Shown in pieces: positions 29,901 through 39,419 of a DNA stretch of 64,000 nt; within the stretch, counting starts at the first letter, position 1; the number at the start of each line of letters is the position of its first letter. The position numbers and the translations under genes are program-made. The stretch comes from Hippasteria phrygiana (lineage: Eukaryota > Echinodermata > Asteroidea > Valvatida > Goniasteridae): contig JAZGUH010000451.1 in the NCBI GenBank assembly GCA_037893225.1, positions 2,684,001-2,748,000 of the forward strand, given 5' to 3'. The notes beneath the pieces were generated by a model. The model was not told the DNA's origin, searched no databases, and was given only the letters and a program-made list of their open reading frames with translations.

Positions 29901-30847
29901 CCCTTACCGTGCGTCTCGCGGCGTGTGGAGTCAAACTCGTCCGCCATCTCCTGGAGCCCACCACCGGCCGATGGATCGAAGCCCTTACCTTCATCACTTC
30001 ATTCCGAGGACTCAGACCTCCCTCTCTACGTCTTCTAGAACTGGACATTAAACATCTCCGCTACACGCTCATCCTTCATTTTCCAAATCTGTTTTCTGAG
30101 AAAGGATGCATTCTACCAGCCTCTGACCTTCAACAAATCTCTGCTCTTCCTGACTGTCCAGTTCTTTTCAAACTACCCTCCTACGACAATGGACTCTCCG
30201 CACCATCCAAAATGTTGTACGCCGTCTTCAATGAGGAGGTAAATCACCTGTCTTCTCTCTCCTCCTCCTACTGGCATAAACCTGGTTTTCTCGACTGTTC
30301 AACTCAAATTCAATGGAGGAACATTTACCAGTCACCGACTTCAAAGAAAGAGGGCGACCTCCAGTATAAGCTTCTTCACAACTTTCTGCCCTCGCTCTCC
30401 GTTCTTCATCACTTCAATCCGGACATCTCCTCTACTTGCGGATGGTGCGGAGAGAAGGGCTCGATCCATCACCTCTTCATCACCTGTCCCGCTATACAAC
30501 CAGCTCTCCGTCTGCTTCAATCGCTACTCCACCGTCTTCTGCCCTCTCTACAACTCACCTTTGATATCTACTGGGCACTGATTCCGCACGCTAAGGGACG
30601 CACAAAGGAAGCTGTTCGTTTAGCCAACTTCCTCATCATCAGCTGCAAAAATGTTATATACTACTTATATCGTACCTCCCGGTTTGTTGAACCCCTGCTC
30701 ATTTGGCAGCAACGCTTGAAAAATAAGATTCTCATTGAATTCACCTTTTATAAAATGTCTGACAATATCAATACTTTCTGTAATAAATGGTCTATTAATA
30801 ATGCTCTGCTCACATGTACTAATAACATCGTAACTTGGTTTTTCTAA
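26951..30847 (+). CDS. LINE ORF2 protein: endonuclease and reverse transcriptase
   Basis: A single open frame of 1,298 codons encodes the enzyme that nicks the target DNA and copies LINE RNA into it. The apurinic-type endonuclease is at about residues 14-255: LTLNTAG (N20), LLQET (E51), GGDFN (D153, N155), RLDRFYV at 219-225 and SDHSAV (D245, H246). The reverse transcriptase is at about 470-790: LDQKKAFDNVDH (608-619, catalytic D609), RQGCPLSGLLY (667-677), YADD (711-714) and FLGVHLG (775-781). The C-terminal zinc motif is C1163-x2-C1166-x7-H1174-x4-C1179 in CGWCGEKGSIHHLFITC. All catalytic residues I can check are present. The start could also be the internal Met at residue 12. This copy could still encode an active enzyme. 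Confidence 0.93.
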   Translation: MELCRFVPILAMTLSLLTLNTAGCSAPIHNNSFQIYIDQIAFNPDIVLLQETYHLNENSPCWNMWSYSPFCSPGPKGSGVTTLVKNSNNVEVISSSTIYDGHIIYSKIKLNNIIYHIYNTLIPQFDKSALLALNKLLDHCSGCGDGVIVIGGDFNCTENPAIDRLCMPIEHRPKVAMALRDAVNALSLCDAWRGLNPLEQKFTWLRNNPAKLCGVSKARLDRFYVPSNLSSSIHTCTIIPCSLSDHSAVTLTIKIPLHTPRSSAYWHFNNSLLGDHNYRDIIIQFWIQWRENKCDFPSLAAWWDFGKLHIKSLTQMYGSKLAKEKRQAFLDINQKIDEIQSAPDLTPQTRETLAEQRDHLNYLFKAEAQGALVRSRFKHLNETDSCSTYFFNLEKSNSLSKHLSHIRLSSGTISENPSEIKKHVRDFYKTLYSRVPTDKSALSQLLRDVSELDSEDSEDLERPLSIEELELAVKQLGKDKTPGLDGLTSEFFQSFWPVLKNDLFSVLESSIQSGYLPHSLRKAVITLLPKKGDLADIANWRPVSLLNTDYKIFAKLLANRLKQCIGSVVGEDQSYCVPGRSIHDNINLIRDVISYSNFNDTPLAVINLDQKKAFDNVDHGYLFDTMRAMGFGKNIISYIQILYGGAESLVKVCGSLTAPFSFEKGIRQGCPLSGLLYSLAIEPLLINLRKKLANRAFCIPNTDFSCAVSAYADDITVFVTSDPGFVAVEEAYGLFAKSSAACLNTQKSQGLWAGSWTGRSDKPLNFSWNSEGLPFLGVHLGNSNKYVQQNWEKCKNKLNKTLSSWSRLFYALSFKGKIIIANQLAASKTFHSLAVLSPPANVLSELQNSLVDFVWSNKRHYLTKETLYKHPDKGGLGLVCLQARKFTFRLTTVQRFLGIHSHPAYFLIGHFFKQYQKLGYDFNLFHLNTDPKFYTSLPVFHSELLRAWTASGARIETQPDSINHVYNLPLNCPIMSNTADGGGPLTVRLAACGVKLVRHLLEPTTGRWIEALTFITSFRGLRPPSLRLLELDIKHLRYTLILHFPNLFSEKGCILPASDLQQISALPDCPVLFKLPSYDNGLSAPSKMLYAVFNEEVNHLSSLSSSYWHKPGFLDCSTQIQWRNIYQSPTSKKEGDLQYKLLHNFLPSLSVLHHFNPDISSTCGWCGEKGSIHHLFITCPAIQPALRLLQSLLHRLLPSLQLTFDIYWALIPHAKGRTKEAVRLANFLIISCKNVIYYLYRTSRFVEPLLIWQQRLKNKILIEFTFYKMSDNINTFCNKWSINNALLTCTNNIVTWFF

Positions 30848-31599
30848 TTAGATTGGTTTGATCTACCATTTGAGGGGGTGGGGTCACTAGCCCGAGTCCT
30901 GGATAGCTGTTCGCCTTAGCTTAGGTGTGACGTGTTCCGGCTCTGCCACTGGGACTCGGGCTGGCCCTAGCCCCCTCTCCCATTTTTGTTCCCCCTCTAC
31001 CATCAACAATTATGTCCCCAATTGTTTATAATTGTGACATGGTTGTCCCCCCCCCCCCTTCCTCCTCACCTCTCTGACCCCTCTCGGTCCACCCTCCCCC
31101 TCCCAGGGTCCATCCAGGACCCTACCCCTTTCTCTCCCTTCTTTTTCTTTCGCCTATCCCTTTGGGAGCCGCCGGAGTGGGCCATATGGCCCACACCCAG
31201 TTTTCTGGTGGCTCCCCCCCCCCCGGGATCCTCGGCGGGGTCAGCCAAAATCGTGCTGTTTCCCCGGCCGTACAGGATCCCCTTTCTTTTCTCCTTTCTT
31301 ATGCTCCCTTGCATAAATTGGTAAAATTTTTGTCTCTACAGTGTATGTATTTCGTTTTTGGTCTTATTGACACAAACTGTCTACTTTTTGTAGTAATTCT
31401 CAATAATTTCAAATAAAACTGTGTTATTCATTATTATCTACTCATGTGTATTGTTTATATTTAACTCAAAGTAAAGTTTGTGAAATATTGGTTTTCTCTT
31501 TGTGAATTTACTTTCTGTTTACTATTCTTTTATTGTACATTTTTGTGACCTCTGTATATAGTAATTGGAAATAAAGTTTTCTTCTGAAAAGTCAAAAGT
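30848..31599 (+). other. LINE 3' UTR
   Basis: About 750 bases are untranslated. The first part contains a GC-rich stem (next entry). A C-rich pyrimidine stretch follows (30990-31260), and the last 280 bases are AT-rich with AATAAA-type sequences near 31413 and 31570. The element ends directly in TTC repeats with no poly(A). In this group the 3' UTR is what the RT recognises. Frames seen over it (30986-31416) are low-complexity and not genes. Confidence 0.8.
30889..30962 (+). other. Stem-loop in LINE 3' UTR
   Basis: AGCCCGAGTCC (30889-30899) pairs with GGACTCGGGCT (30952-30962), an 11-bp stem. It encloses GATAGCTGTTCGCC and TGACGTGTTCCGGCTCTG. Similar segments with ACAGCTGTTCGCC and ACGTG occur in the 3' UTRs of copies B (about 6190-6290) and C (about 12370-12460). 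It is a candidate RT recognition structure. Confidence 0.7.
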
Positions 31600-31631
31600 C
31601 TTCTTCTTCTTCTTCTTCTTCTTCTTCTTCT
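31600..31631 (+). repeat. (TTC)n tract at the LINE 3' end
   Basis: A pure TTC repeat joins the LINE 3' end to the resumed Helentron-like element. Together with 25039-25063 it marks the target tract of the insertion. Confidence 0.9.
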
Positions 31632-31632
31632 T

Positions 31633-32850
31633 TTAGTTCTGACCAAAATCCCATAGACTTTGTACACGAATTTTCTGCGCGGCACTTTAGGTCTTAAAAA
31701 ACTTCAGATCTTAACCAAACTTACCTCAAACATAGACCCTAAGCTGAAATAGTATGTCGAAGAGTGACGTCATGATGACGTCATCACGTGTCACGTGACG
31801 TCATCTTAAAGGTGCGTTTTTCAAGGGCCCATATCTAGAGAACGGTAGGTCCGATTTCCTTCAAACCTGATATGTTGGTAGGCTAGCTCGTGTTATAGAT
31901 GAAATTTGGGGTGACGTCAAGATGACGTCATCATACGATTTTATAGTAATTTTTAAGTTTTTGAAATTCAAAGTTTCTTAAAGCCATATCTCATCAATAG
32001 AACATGCTAAATTCAAAATTCTTTTTGTAATAGCTTTGTTAGCTCCTATATTCGTTCACATACATTTGAAAAATGTGTGACGTCATCATGACGTCATCAA
32101 AAATGTGCATTTCTGAAACACACATAAGGGTACGTCCGATCGTCATAAAAATTAGTGGGTAGGTAGATAGTGCTACTAGCATGTAAAATCCGAGGTGACG
32201 TCATGATGACGTCATCGGCTGATTTTCTGTGAATTTTTTAGTTCTATCCCAAATCCCATAGACTTTGTACACGAATTTTGTAAGTGGCACTTTGGTCACT
32301 AAACAACCTCGGATCTTAATCAGACTTAACACAAACATAGACCCTCAGCTGAAAATGTAAGCCGAAACGTGACGTCATGATGACGTCATCACGTGTCATG
32401 TGACGTCATCTTAAATGTGCATTTTTCTAGGGCCTATATCTAGAGAACGGTAGGTCCGATTGCCTTCAAACCTGGTATGTTGGTATGGTAGCTCGTGTTA
32501 TAGATGAAAATTAAGGTGACGTCATGATGACGTCATCATACGATTTTACAGTAATATTAAAGTTTTTCAACTTCAAAGTTTCTTAAAGCCATATCTCACC
32601 AACAGAACATTCTAAATTCAAAATTCTTTTTGTAATAGCTTTGTTAGCTCCTATATTCTTTCACATACATTTGAAAAATGTGTGACGTCATCATGACGTC
32701 ATCAAAAATGTGCATTTCTGAAACACACATAAGGGTACGTCCGATCGTCATAAAAATTGGTGGGTAGGTAGATAGTGCCACTAGCATGCAAAATCCGAAG
32801 TGACGTCATGATGACGTCATCGGCTGATTTTGTATGAATTTGTAAATGTT
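31633..32850 (+). repeat. Example of the 606-bp internal unit (family B)
   Basis: Two consecutive units start TTAGTTCT at 31633 and 32238. Landmarks are AATCCCATAGACTTTGTACA, the CRE/E-box block, AAGGGCCCATATCTAGAGAA, CATATCTCATCAA-type sequence, GTTAGCTCCTATATTC, a CRE pair and GGTAGGTAGATAGTGC. Confidence 0.85.
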
Positions 32851-33370
32851 TCAAATTTCATTGTACTCTTAAAATTTTGCACTTCTTCAAATGCCATGAA
32901 CTTCAAACTTGGCATATGCATTGACTATCTACTCGAGATGGGTGCCGAATCATGACGTCATGATGACGTCATCACATGTCACGTGACGTCATCTTAAATT
33001 TGCATTTTTGAAGGCCCTATATCTATTTTTTTTCTGCTTCTTATTTTAGTTCTATCCCAAATCCCATAGACTTTGTGCATAGATTTTCTGATCGGCACTT
33101 TTGTCATCAAACAACATCGAATCTTAGTCAGAGTTAGCATAGGTATAGACCCTGATGCAAAGTCGTGCCGCGAAGAGTGACGTCATAATGACGTCTTCGT
33201 GTGGCATGTAACATGAACTTAAAGGTCAAGTTTGGAGTACGAAATGTTAATCATCAAATAATCTCAGATCTTAAACTTAGCAAAGACATAGACCTTCTGA
33301 TACTTTATGTTAAATAAAAAAGAAAAAAAGGAAAAGCCATGCGTATGTTTACAACAGACGCACATTTTTT

Positions 33371-34431
33371 GGCGTTTCCGCTACAGCAGGAAAGCCTTTG
33401 TTTTTGTTCTGTTCGCGCGATTGTGTAGTTTAGTACACTTTCGCCCAGGCATGAACACAATCTACTTGAAAATTGTTCGTTTTGCCACATTCAGAACAAA
33501 GGGCCACGTCGAAGAACATCTGCAGGGGTTTTTTGGAGTGAAATCGTTAGCTAAGAGGTAACAAAATACGTGATTGCGCAATACCCAGCTTTACACGGAT
33601 ATATAGCTGGTGGGAGAGTAGTTGACCGAGCCAAAACGTGACACAACGTAAGAAAATCGTATTTTCCGCCTTAAAAAACCTTTCCAAATCACAAAAGCAC
33701 GTGTCATTGGGATTCAGAGAAGTCTACTTTAGTAACAAAAAAAGGCTTTTGGAATAATCAAATACTCCAGAAGCTAACATGAACACAATTAATACAGAAA
33801 TCCTAAACTACACAATACCCACTATTTTGGTTTCTTCTTAAACACGAATTTTGTCTGCGGCACTTTGGTCACTAAACAACATCAGATCTTAAGCAAACTT
33901 AACCCAAACATAGACCCTAATCTGAAATTGTGTGCCGAAGAGTGATGTCACGATGACGTCATTATGTGTTACGTGATGTCATCTTAAAGGCTCATTTTTC
34001 AAGGGCCCATATCAAGAGAACCGTAAGTCCAATTGCATTCAAACCTGGTATGTTGGCTAAACAAGTACATGTTATAAATCAAAATTGAGGTGACGTCATA
34101 ATGACGTCATCATCTGATTTTTATGGTAATTTCAAAATTTTAACGTTAAAGATTCTTAAAACCACATCTCATCAACAGAACATGTTCAATTCAAAATTCC
34201 TTTTGTAATAGCTTTGTTAGCTCGTACATTCTTTTATATAAATGCGAAAAATTACTGAAGTCATAATGACGTCATTAAAGGCATGATTTCTTGAAAGACA
34301 TATGGATAGACCATGTCTAATTGTCACGAAACTTGGTGGTTAGGTAGATTTGTCACTAGTTTACAAAATTCGAAGTGACATCATAAAAACATATGGAAAA
34401 GCCCTATGTTCTTAAAAACATAGACCTCTAG
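33371..34431 (+). mobile_element. Helentron-like element 3 (family B variant) with unique insert
   Basis: The 5' end hairpin has variant arms GGCGTTTCC / GGAAAGCC, followed by TTTGTTTTTGTTCTG. The 3' end has GGAAAAGCC, the hairpin CTATGTTC...AACATAG and CTAG at 34428-34431. The distal body (33840-34390) is a diverged family B unit. The first part (about 33414-33840) matches nothing else in the window. Confidence 0.75.
33414..33840. other. Unique 0.43-kb segment inside Helentron-like element 3
   Basis: This single-copy sequence lies between a family B 5' end and a family B unit. It lacks the CRE palindromes that mark the rest of the array. An 84-codon plus-strand frame overlaps it (33307-33561) but starts in the previous element and is not convincing. 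It may be sequence captured by the element. Confidence 0.5.
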
Positions 34432-36437
34432 TTTCTCTTTTTTTTTTTTCTTTTTCAGACTTTTTGCCCATAGCATTTGTACACGTTTTCTTTCTGCCAG
34501 GCACTTTGGCTACTTTTATGCAGCCGATTGCCTTTAAACTTAACAGACACTAAGACCAACGGCTCAGGATGCATGCCGAACTTTTACGTCATGATGACGT
34601 CATCACGTGATTTTTTATGAATTTTTGAAATTTGAAAATCGTAACATTCCTTTCAATATATCTAGCGAACAAAACAAGATATTTTCAAAATTCTTTTTGT
34701 TATAGCTTTGGTATGTCTCAAAGATATGCCCTAAAAAGCGAAAATTGTGTGACGTCATGATGACGTCATCAAAAATGTTTTTTTTTTTTAACGCATGTAA
34801 GGGTCAATCTGATTACAAAAATGTATATATTGAATTTTGCTGTACCCAATTCCAAAATTTCATGATCGTGGCTCACTCAAGTAAGAAATAACAGCCATTT
34901 CAAAATTTAGACCAAATTCAATATAACACAAAGGAATTCTGGGACGGGCAGATAACCATGGCTATTATGTGCTTGCTGTTTATAAAAGGGGTTGATTTCT
35001 AGTCTTTTTTCAAGTCGCTATTCTTTTCAATATATCTAGCGAACAAAACAAGAAATTTTCAAAATTATTTTTGTTACAGCTTTGGTATGTCTCAAAGATA
35101 TGCCCTAAAAAGCGAAAATTGTGTGACGTCATGATGTCATCAACAAATTTTTTTTTTAAACGCATGTAAGGGTCAATCCGATTAGAAAAATGTATATATT
35201 GAATTTTCCTGTACCTAATTCCAAAATTTCATGATCGTGGCTCACTCAAGTATGAAATAGGAGCCATTTCAAAATTTAGACCAAATTCAATATAACACAA
35301 AGGAATTCTGGGAAGGGCTAATAACCATGGGTATTATGTGCTTGCTGTTTATAAAAGGGGTTGATTTCTAGTCTTTTTTCAAGTCGCTAAATTTTTGAAG
35401 TTTTAGAATCGTAACATTCTTTTCAATATATCTAGCGAACAAAACAAGATATTTTCAAAATTCTTTTTGTTATAGCTTTGGTATGTCTCAAAGATATGCC
35501 ATAAAAAGCGCAAATTGTGTGACGTCATGATGACGTCATGAAAAAAATTCTTTTTTCAAGTCGCTAGAATATTGCACATAGCATTTGTAAACGTTTTCTT
35601 TCTTACCGGCCACTTTGGCTACTTTTAAACTTGGCAGACACTTACACCAACTGCTCACAATGTGTGCCGAACTTTTACGTCATGATGACGTCATCACATG
35701 TCACGTGACGTCATCTTAAAGGGGCATTTTTTCGAAGCCATATATCTACAAAAGTACAAGTCCGATTAAGTTGAAACGTAATATCTAGGTATGCCACCGG
35801 GTGTTATAGATGAACATTGACATGATGTTATGATGACGTCATCACATGTCACGTGACGTCATCTTAAAGGGGCAGTTTTTGAAGCCATAAACAAAAGTAC
35901 AAGTCCGATTAAGTTGAAAAGAAATATCTATGTAGCCCAATAGGTTTATAGATGAAAATTGACATGACATTATTATGATGTCATCACATGTCACATGACG
36001 TCATCTTAAAGGTGCAGTTTTTGAAGCCATATATAAACAAAAGTACAAGTCCGATTAAGTTCAAAAGTAATATCTAGGTAGCCCAGTAGGTATTTTAAAT
36101 AAAAAAAATTATGATGTCATGATTACGTCATCACTTGTTTCGTGTCATTATCTTAAAGGGGCATTTTTCGAAGCCATAAATCTACAAAAGTACAGGTCCG
36201 ATTTATTTGAAATGTAATATATAGTCGGGTAGGCAAGCAGGTTCATAGATAAAAATTGACGTGACGTTATGATGACGTCATCACATGTCACGTGACGTTA
36301 TCTTAAAGGGGCAGTTTTTAAAGCATACATTGTATATCTACAAAAGTACAAGTTCGATTATTTTAAATGTAATATCTAGGTAGGTCAGCAAGTTTACAGA
36401 TGTAAATTTACATTACGTTATGATGACGTCATCATTT
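34432..36437 (+). mobile_element. Helentron-like element 4 (family A), 3'-truncated
   Basis: It begins with a T-run and CTTTTTCAGACTTTTTGCCC, the family A start. It has about three units of 400 bp (34615-35560), then five or six units of roughly 120-150 bp with TCACATGTCACGTGACGTCA. The terminal arm, hairpin and CTAG are missing. It breaks off after TGACGTCATCA at 36434 and runs into hairpin modules. Confidence 0.8.
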
Positions 36438-36455
36438 TTTTTTTTTTTTCTTTTT

Positions 36456-36556
36456 GGCTGTTTCGAAAGTTTTTCGAAACAGCCTTTGTTTTCGTTAAGA
36501 TTATTTTTTTTGGCTGTTTCGTAGTTTTACGAAACAGCCCTTGTTTTCGTTAAGAT

Positions 36557-36588
<32 letters not shown>

Positions 36589-36686
36589 TTTGGGCTGTTT
36601 CGGAAGTTTTCCGAAACAGCCCTTGTTTTCGTTAAGATTTTTTTTTGGCTGTTTCGGAAGTTTTCCGAAACAGCCCTTGTTTTCGT

Positions 36687-36690
<4 letters not shown>
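36456..36690 (+). repeat. Second array of four 5' hairpin modules
   Basis: Modules start at 36456, 36512, 36593 and 36647. Arms are GGCTGTTTCG with CGAAACAGCC. The module at 36512 has GGCTGTTTCGTA pairing with TACGAAACAGCC, and those at 36593 and 36647 have TTTCGGAA pairing with TTCCGAAA. So stem sequence changes keep pairing. Each is followed by TTGTTTTCGTTAAGAT and a T-run. Confidence 0.85.
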
Positions 36691-36727
<37 letters not shown>

Positions 36728-39419
36728 CTTTTTCAGACTTTTTGCCCATAGCATTTGTACACGTTTTCTTTCTGCCAGGCACTTTGGCTACTTTTATGCA
36801 GCCGATTGCCTTTAAACTTAACAGACACTTAGACCAACTGCTCAGGATGCATGCCGAACTTTTACGTCATGATGACGTCATCACGTAATTTTTTATGAAT
36901 TTTTGAATTTTGAAAATCGTAACATTCATTAAATTATATCTAGCGAACAAAACAAGATATTTTCAAAATTCTTTTTCTTATAGCTTTGGTATGTCTCAAA
37001 GATATGCCCTAAATTGCGAAAATTGTGTGACGTCATGATGACGTCATCAAAAATGTGTTGTTTTTTTAACGCATGTAAGGGTCAATCCGATTTCAAAAAT
37101 GTATACATTGTATTTTTCTGTACCCAATTCCAAAATTTCATGATCGTGGCTCACTCAAGTAAGAAATGACAGCCATTTCAAAATTTAGACCAAATTCAAT
37201 ATAACACAAAGGAATTCTGGGACGGGCTGATAACCATGGCTATTATGAGCTTGATGTTTATAAAAGGGGTTGATTTCTAGTCTTTTTTCAAGTCGCTGAA
37301 TTTTTGAAGTTTTAAAATCGTAACATTCTTTTCAATATATCTAGCGAACAAAACAAGATATTTTCAAAATTATTTTTGTTACAGCTTTGGTATGTCTCAA
37401 AGATATGCCCTAAATGGCGAAAATTGTGTGACGTCAGGATGACGTCATCAACAATATTTTTTTTTTTAAACGCATGTAAGGGTCAATCTGATTACAAAAA
37501 TGTATACATTGAATTTTCCTGTACCTAATTCCAAAATTTCGTGATCGTGGCTCACTCAAGTAAGAAATAGGAGCCATTTCAAAATGTAGACCAAATTCAA
37601 TATAACACAAAGGAATTCTGGGAAGGGCTGATAACCATGGCTTAAATGTGCATGCTGTTTATAAAAAGGGTTGATTTGTAGTCTTTTTTCAAGTCGCTGA
37701 ATCTTGAAGTATTATAATCGTAACATTCTTTTCACTATATCTAGCGAACAAAACAAGATATTTTCAAAATTCTTTTTGTTATAGCTTTGGTATGTCTCAA
37801 AGATATGCCCTAAAAAGCGAAAATTGTGTGACGTCATGATGACGTCATAAAACAATTCTTTTTTCAAGTCGATAGAATATTGCCCATAGCATTTGTAAAC
37901 GTTTACTTTCTTACCGGCCACATTGGCTACTTTTAAACTTGGCAGACACTTACCCCAACTGCTCACAATGTGTGCCGAACTTTTACGTCCTGATGACGTC
38001 ATCACATGTCACGTGACGTCATCTTAAAGGGGCATTTTTCGAAGCCATATATCTACAAAAGTACAAGTCCGATTCAGTTGGAACGTAAGGTATGCCACCT
38101 GGTGTTATAGATGAAAATTGACATGACGTTATGATCAAGTCATAACATGTCACGTGGTGTCATCTTAAAGGGGCACTCGCTAGATTATTGCCTATAGCAT
38201 TTGTACACGTTTTCTTTCTTACCGGCACTTTGGGTACTTTTAAACTTGGCAGACACTTAGACTAACTGCTCACAATGTGTGCCGAACTTTTACCTCTTGA
38301 TGACGTCATGACATGCCACGTGACGTCATCTTAAAGGGGCAGTTTTTGAAGCCATATATCTACAAAAGTACAAATTCGATTAAATTTGAAAAGTAATATA
38401 TAGGTAGCCCAGTAGGTTTATAGCTGAAAATTGACATGACATTATCATAATTGATGTCATCACATGTCACGTGACGTCATCTTAAAGGGGCAGTTTTTGA
38501 AGCCATATGTCTACAAAAGCACAAGTCCGATTAAGTTCAAAAGTAATATCTAGGTAGCCCAGTAGGTTTATAGATAAAAATTGAATTGACGTTATGATGA
38601 CATCATCACATGTCACGTGACGTCATCTTAAAGGGGCAGTTTTTGAAGCCATATATAAACAAAATTACAAGTTCGATTAAGTTGAAAAGTAATATCTAGG
38701 TAGCCCAGTAGGTTTATAGCTGAAAATTGACATGACATTATCATGATGTCATCTTAAAGGGGCAGTTTTTGAAGCCATATCTACAAAAGTACAAGCTCGA
38801 TTAAGTTGAAATGTAATATCTAAGTAGGCCAGCAGGTTTATAGATGAAAATTGACATGACGTTATGATGACTTCATCACATGTCACCTGACGTCATCTTA
38901 AAGGGGCAGTTTTTGAAGCCACATATAAACAAAAGTACAAGTTCGATTAAGTTGAAATGTAATATCCAGGCAGATCTGCAGGTTCATAGATGAAAATTGA
39001 CATGACATTATGATGACTTCATCACATGTCACGTGACGTCATCTTAAAGGGGCAGTTTTTGAAGCCATCTATCTACAAAAGTACAAGTTCGATTAAGTTG
39101 AAACGTGGTATCTAACATGAATTTTAAACAATTTTTGATAATTCTTGTAATATATTTTTAGGTCATACACACTTAAATATAAATGTGAAAAATGTGTGAC
39201 GTCTGATGACGTAATCATGGTCATCAACTCCTTGTATGCTCACATTTCCAAAACGATTATGAATAAGCCTACGTGATTGCATGACCTGTCGTAGACGACC
39301 ATGAATGTAAAACGAGATTTTTTGATCCACCATTGAAATCTCAAAAATTAAGAATCAAACTACCAAAAACCCCCCAAACGAAACAGCCCTGTGTTTGTCC
39401 ACAAACACCAAAGCTCTAG
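36691..39419 (+). mobile_element. Helentron-like element 5 (family A)
   Basis: The fourth module at 36647 is its 5' end. The body starts CTTTTTCAGACTTTTTGCCC near 36727. It has about three 400-bp units to 37870, then seven to eight units near 146-151 bp (TTAAAGGGGC at 38331, 38482 and 38628). The 3' subterminal block contains GACGTCTGATGACGTAATCA. The end has CGAAACAGCC, the hairpin GTGTTTGTCCACAAACAC and CTAG at 39416-39419. Confidence 0.85.
38190..39090 (+). repeat. Example of the 146-151-bp internal unit (family A)
   Basis: TTAAAGGGGC occurs at 38331, 38482 and 38628 and continues at similar spacing. Landmarks per unit are GAAGCCATAT, ACAAAAGTACAAGT, CGATTAAGTT, AATATCTAGGTAG, GAAAATTGACATGAC and TCACATGTCACGTGACGTCA. 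Confidence 0.85.

Larger units (their letters stand above)
25064..31599 (+). mobile_element. Tx1-clade LINE, nearly intact, inserted in (TTC)n
   Basis: This 6.5-kb non-LTR retrotransposon has a 5' UTR (25064-25273), ORF1 (25274-26934 with one frameshift), ORF2 (26951-30847) and a 3' UTR (30848-31599). Both ends abut TTC repeats and there is no poly(A) tail. The RT signature (LDQKKAFDNVDH, RQGCPLS, SAYADD), the zinc-knuckle ORF1, and a C-terminal CCHC motif place it in the Tx1 group of the L1 superfamily. Tx1-group elements often have specific targets. As I recall, families named Koshi and Kibi use TTC or TC microsatellites, which fits this one. Confidence 0.9.
24982..33364 (+). mobile_element. 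Helentron-like element 2 (family B), split by the intact LINE
   Basis: The 5' end hairpin (GCTTTTCCGAC / GTCGGAAAAGGC) starts at 24982, and the TTC tract at 25039 is interrupted by a full LINE (25064-31599). The element resumes after a second TTC tract with TTTTAGTTCTGACC at 31631. The body has family B units starting at 31633 and 32238 (605 bp apart). The 3' end at about 33330-33364 has GGAAAAGCC and a hairpin with arms ATGCGT/ACGCA but lacks CTAG. The uninterrupted arrangement is visible at 22773-22875. Confidence 0.8.

Noticed and set aside
30986..31416. Frames of 82-112 codons in the LINE 3' UTR
   Set aside because: Low-complexity translations of C-rich and purine-rich sequence on both strands, not conserved in the other LINE copies.
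36501..36888. Open frames rich in Phe or Lys over T-runs (also at 22311-22870, 42118-42361, 51667-51930, 55330-55639)
   Set aside because: They are translations of poly-T tracts and repeat starts, present on both strands, with no domain and no conserved start.
37712..38005. A recurring frame of about 92-97 codons starting MMTSSGRKSSAHIVSSWGK (also at 45612-45890 and 63589-63882)
   Set aside because: It recurs because the underlying repeat recurs. It begins inside the CRE palindrome, and near-identical repeats elsewhere interrupt it. No sign of protein selection.
38190..39090. Nucleosome-sized (146-151 bp) units as evidence of centromeric satellite
   Set aside because: The length match is suggestive only. 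The units sit inside bounded mobile elements and alternate with 400-bp units.
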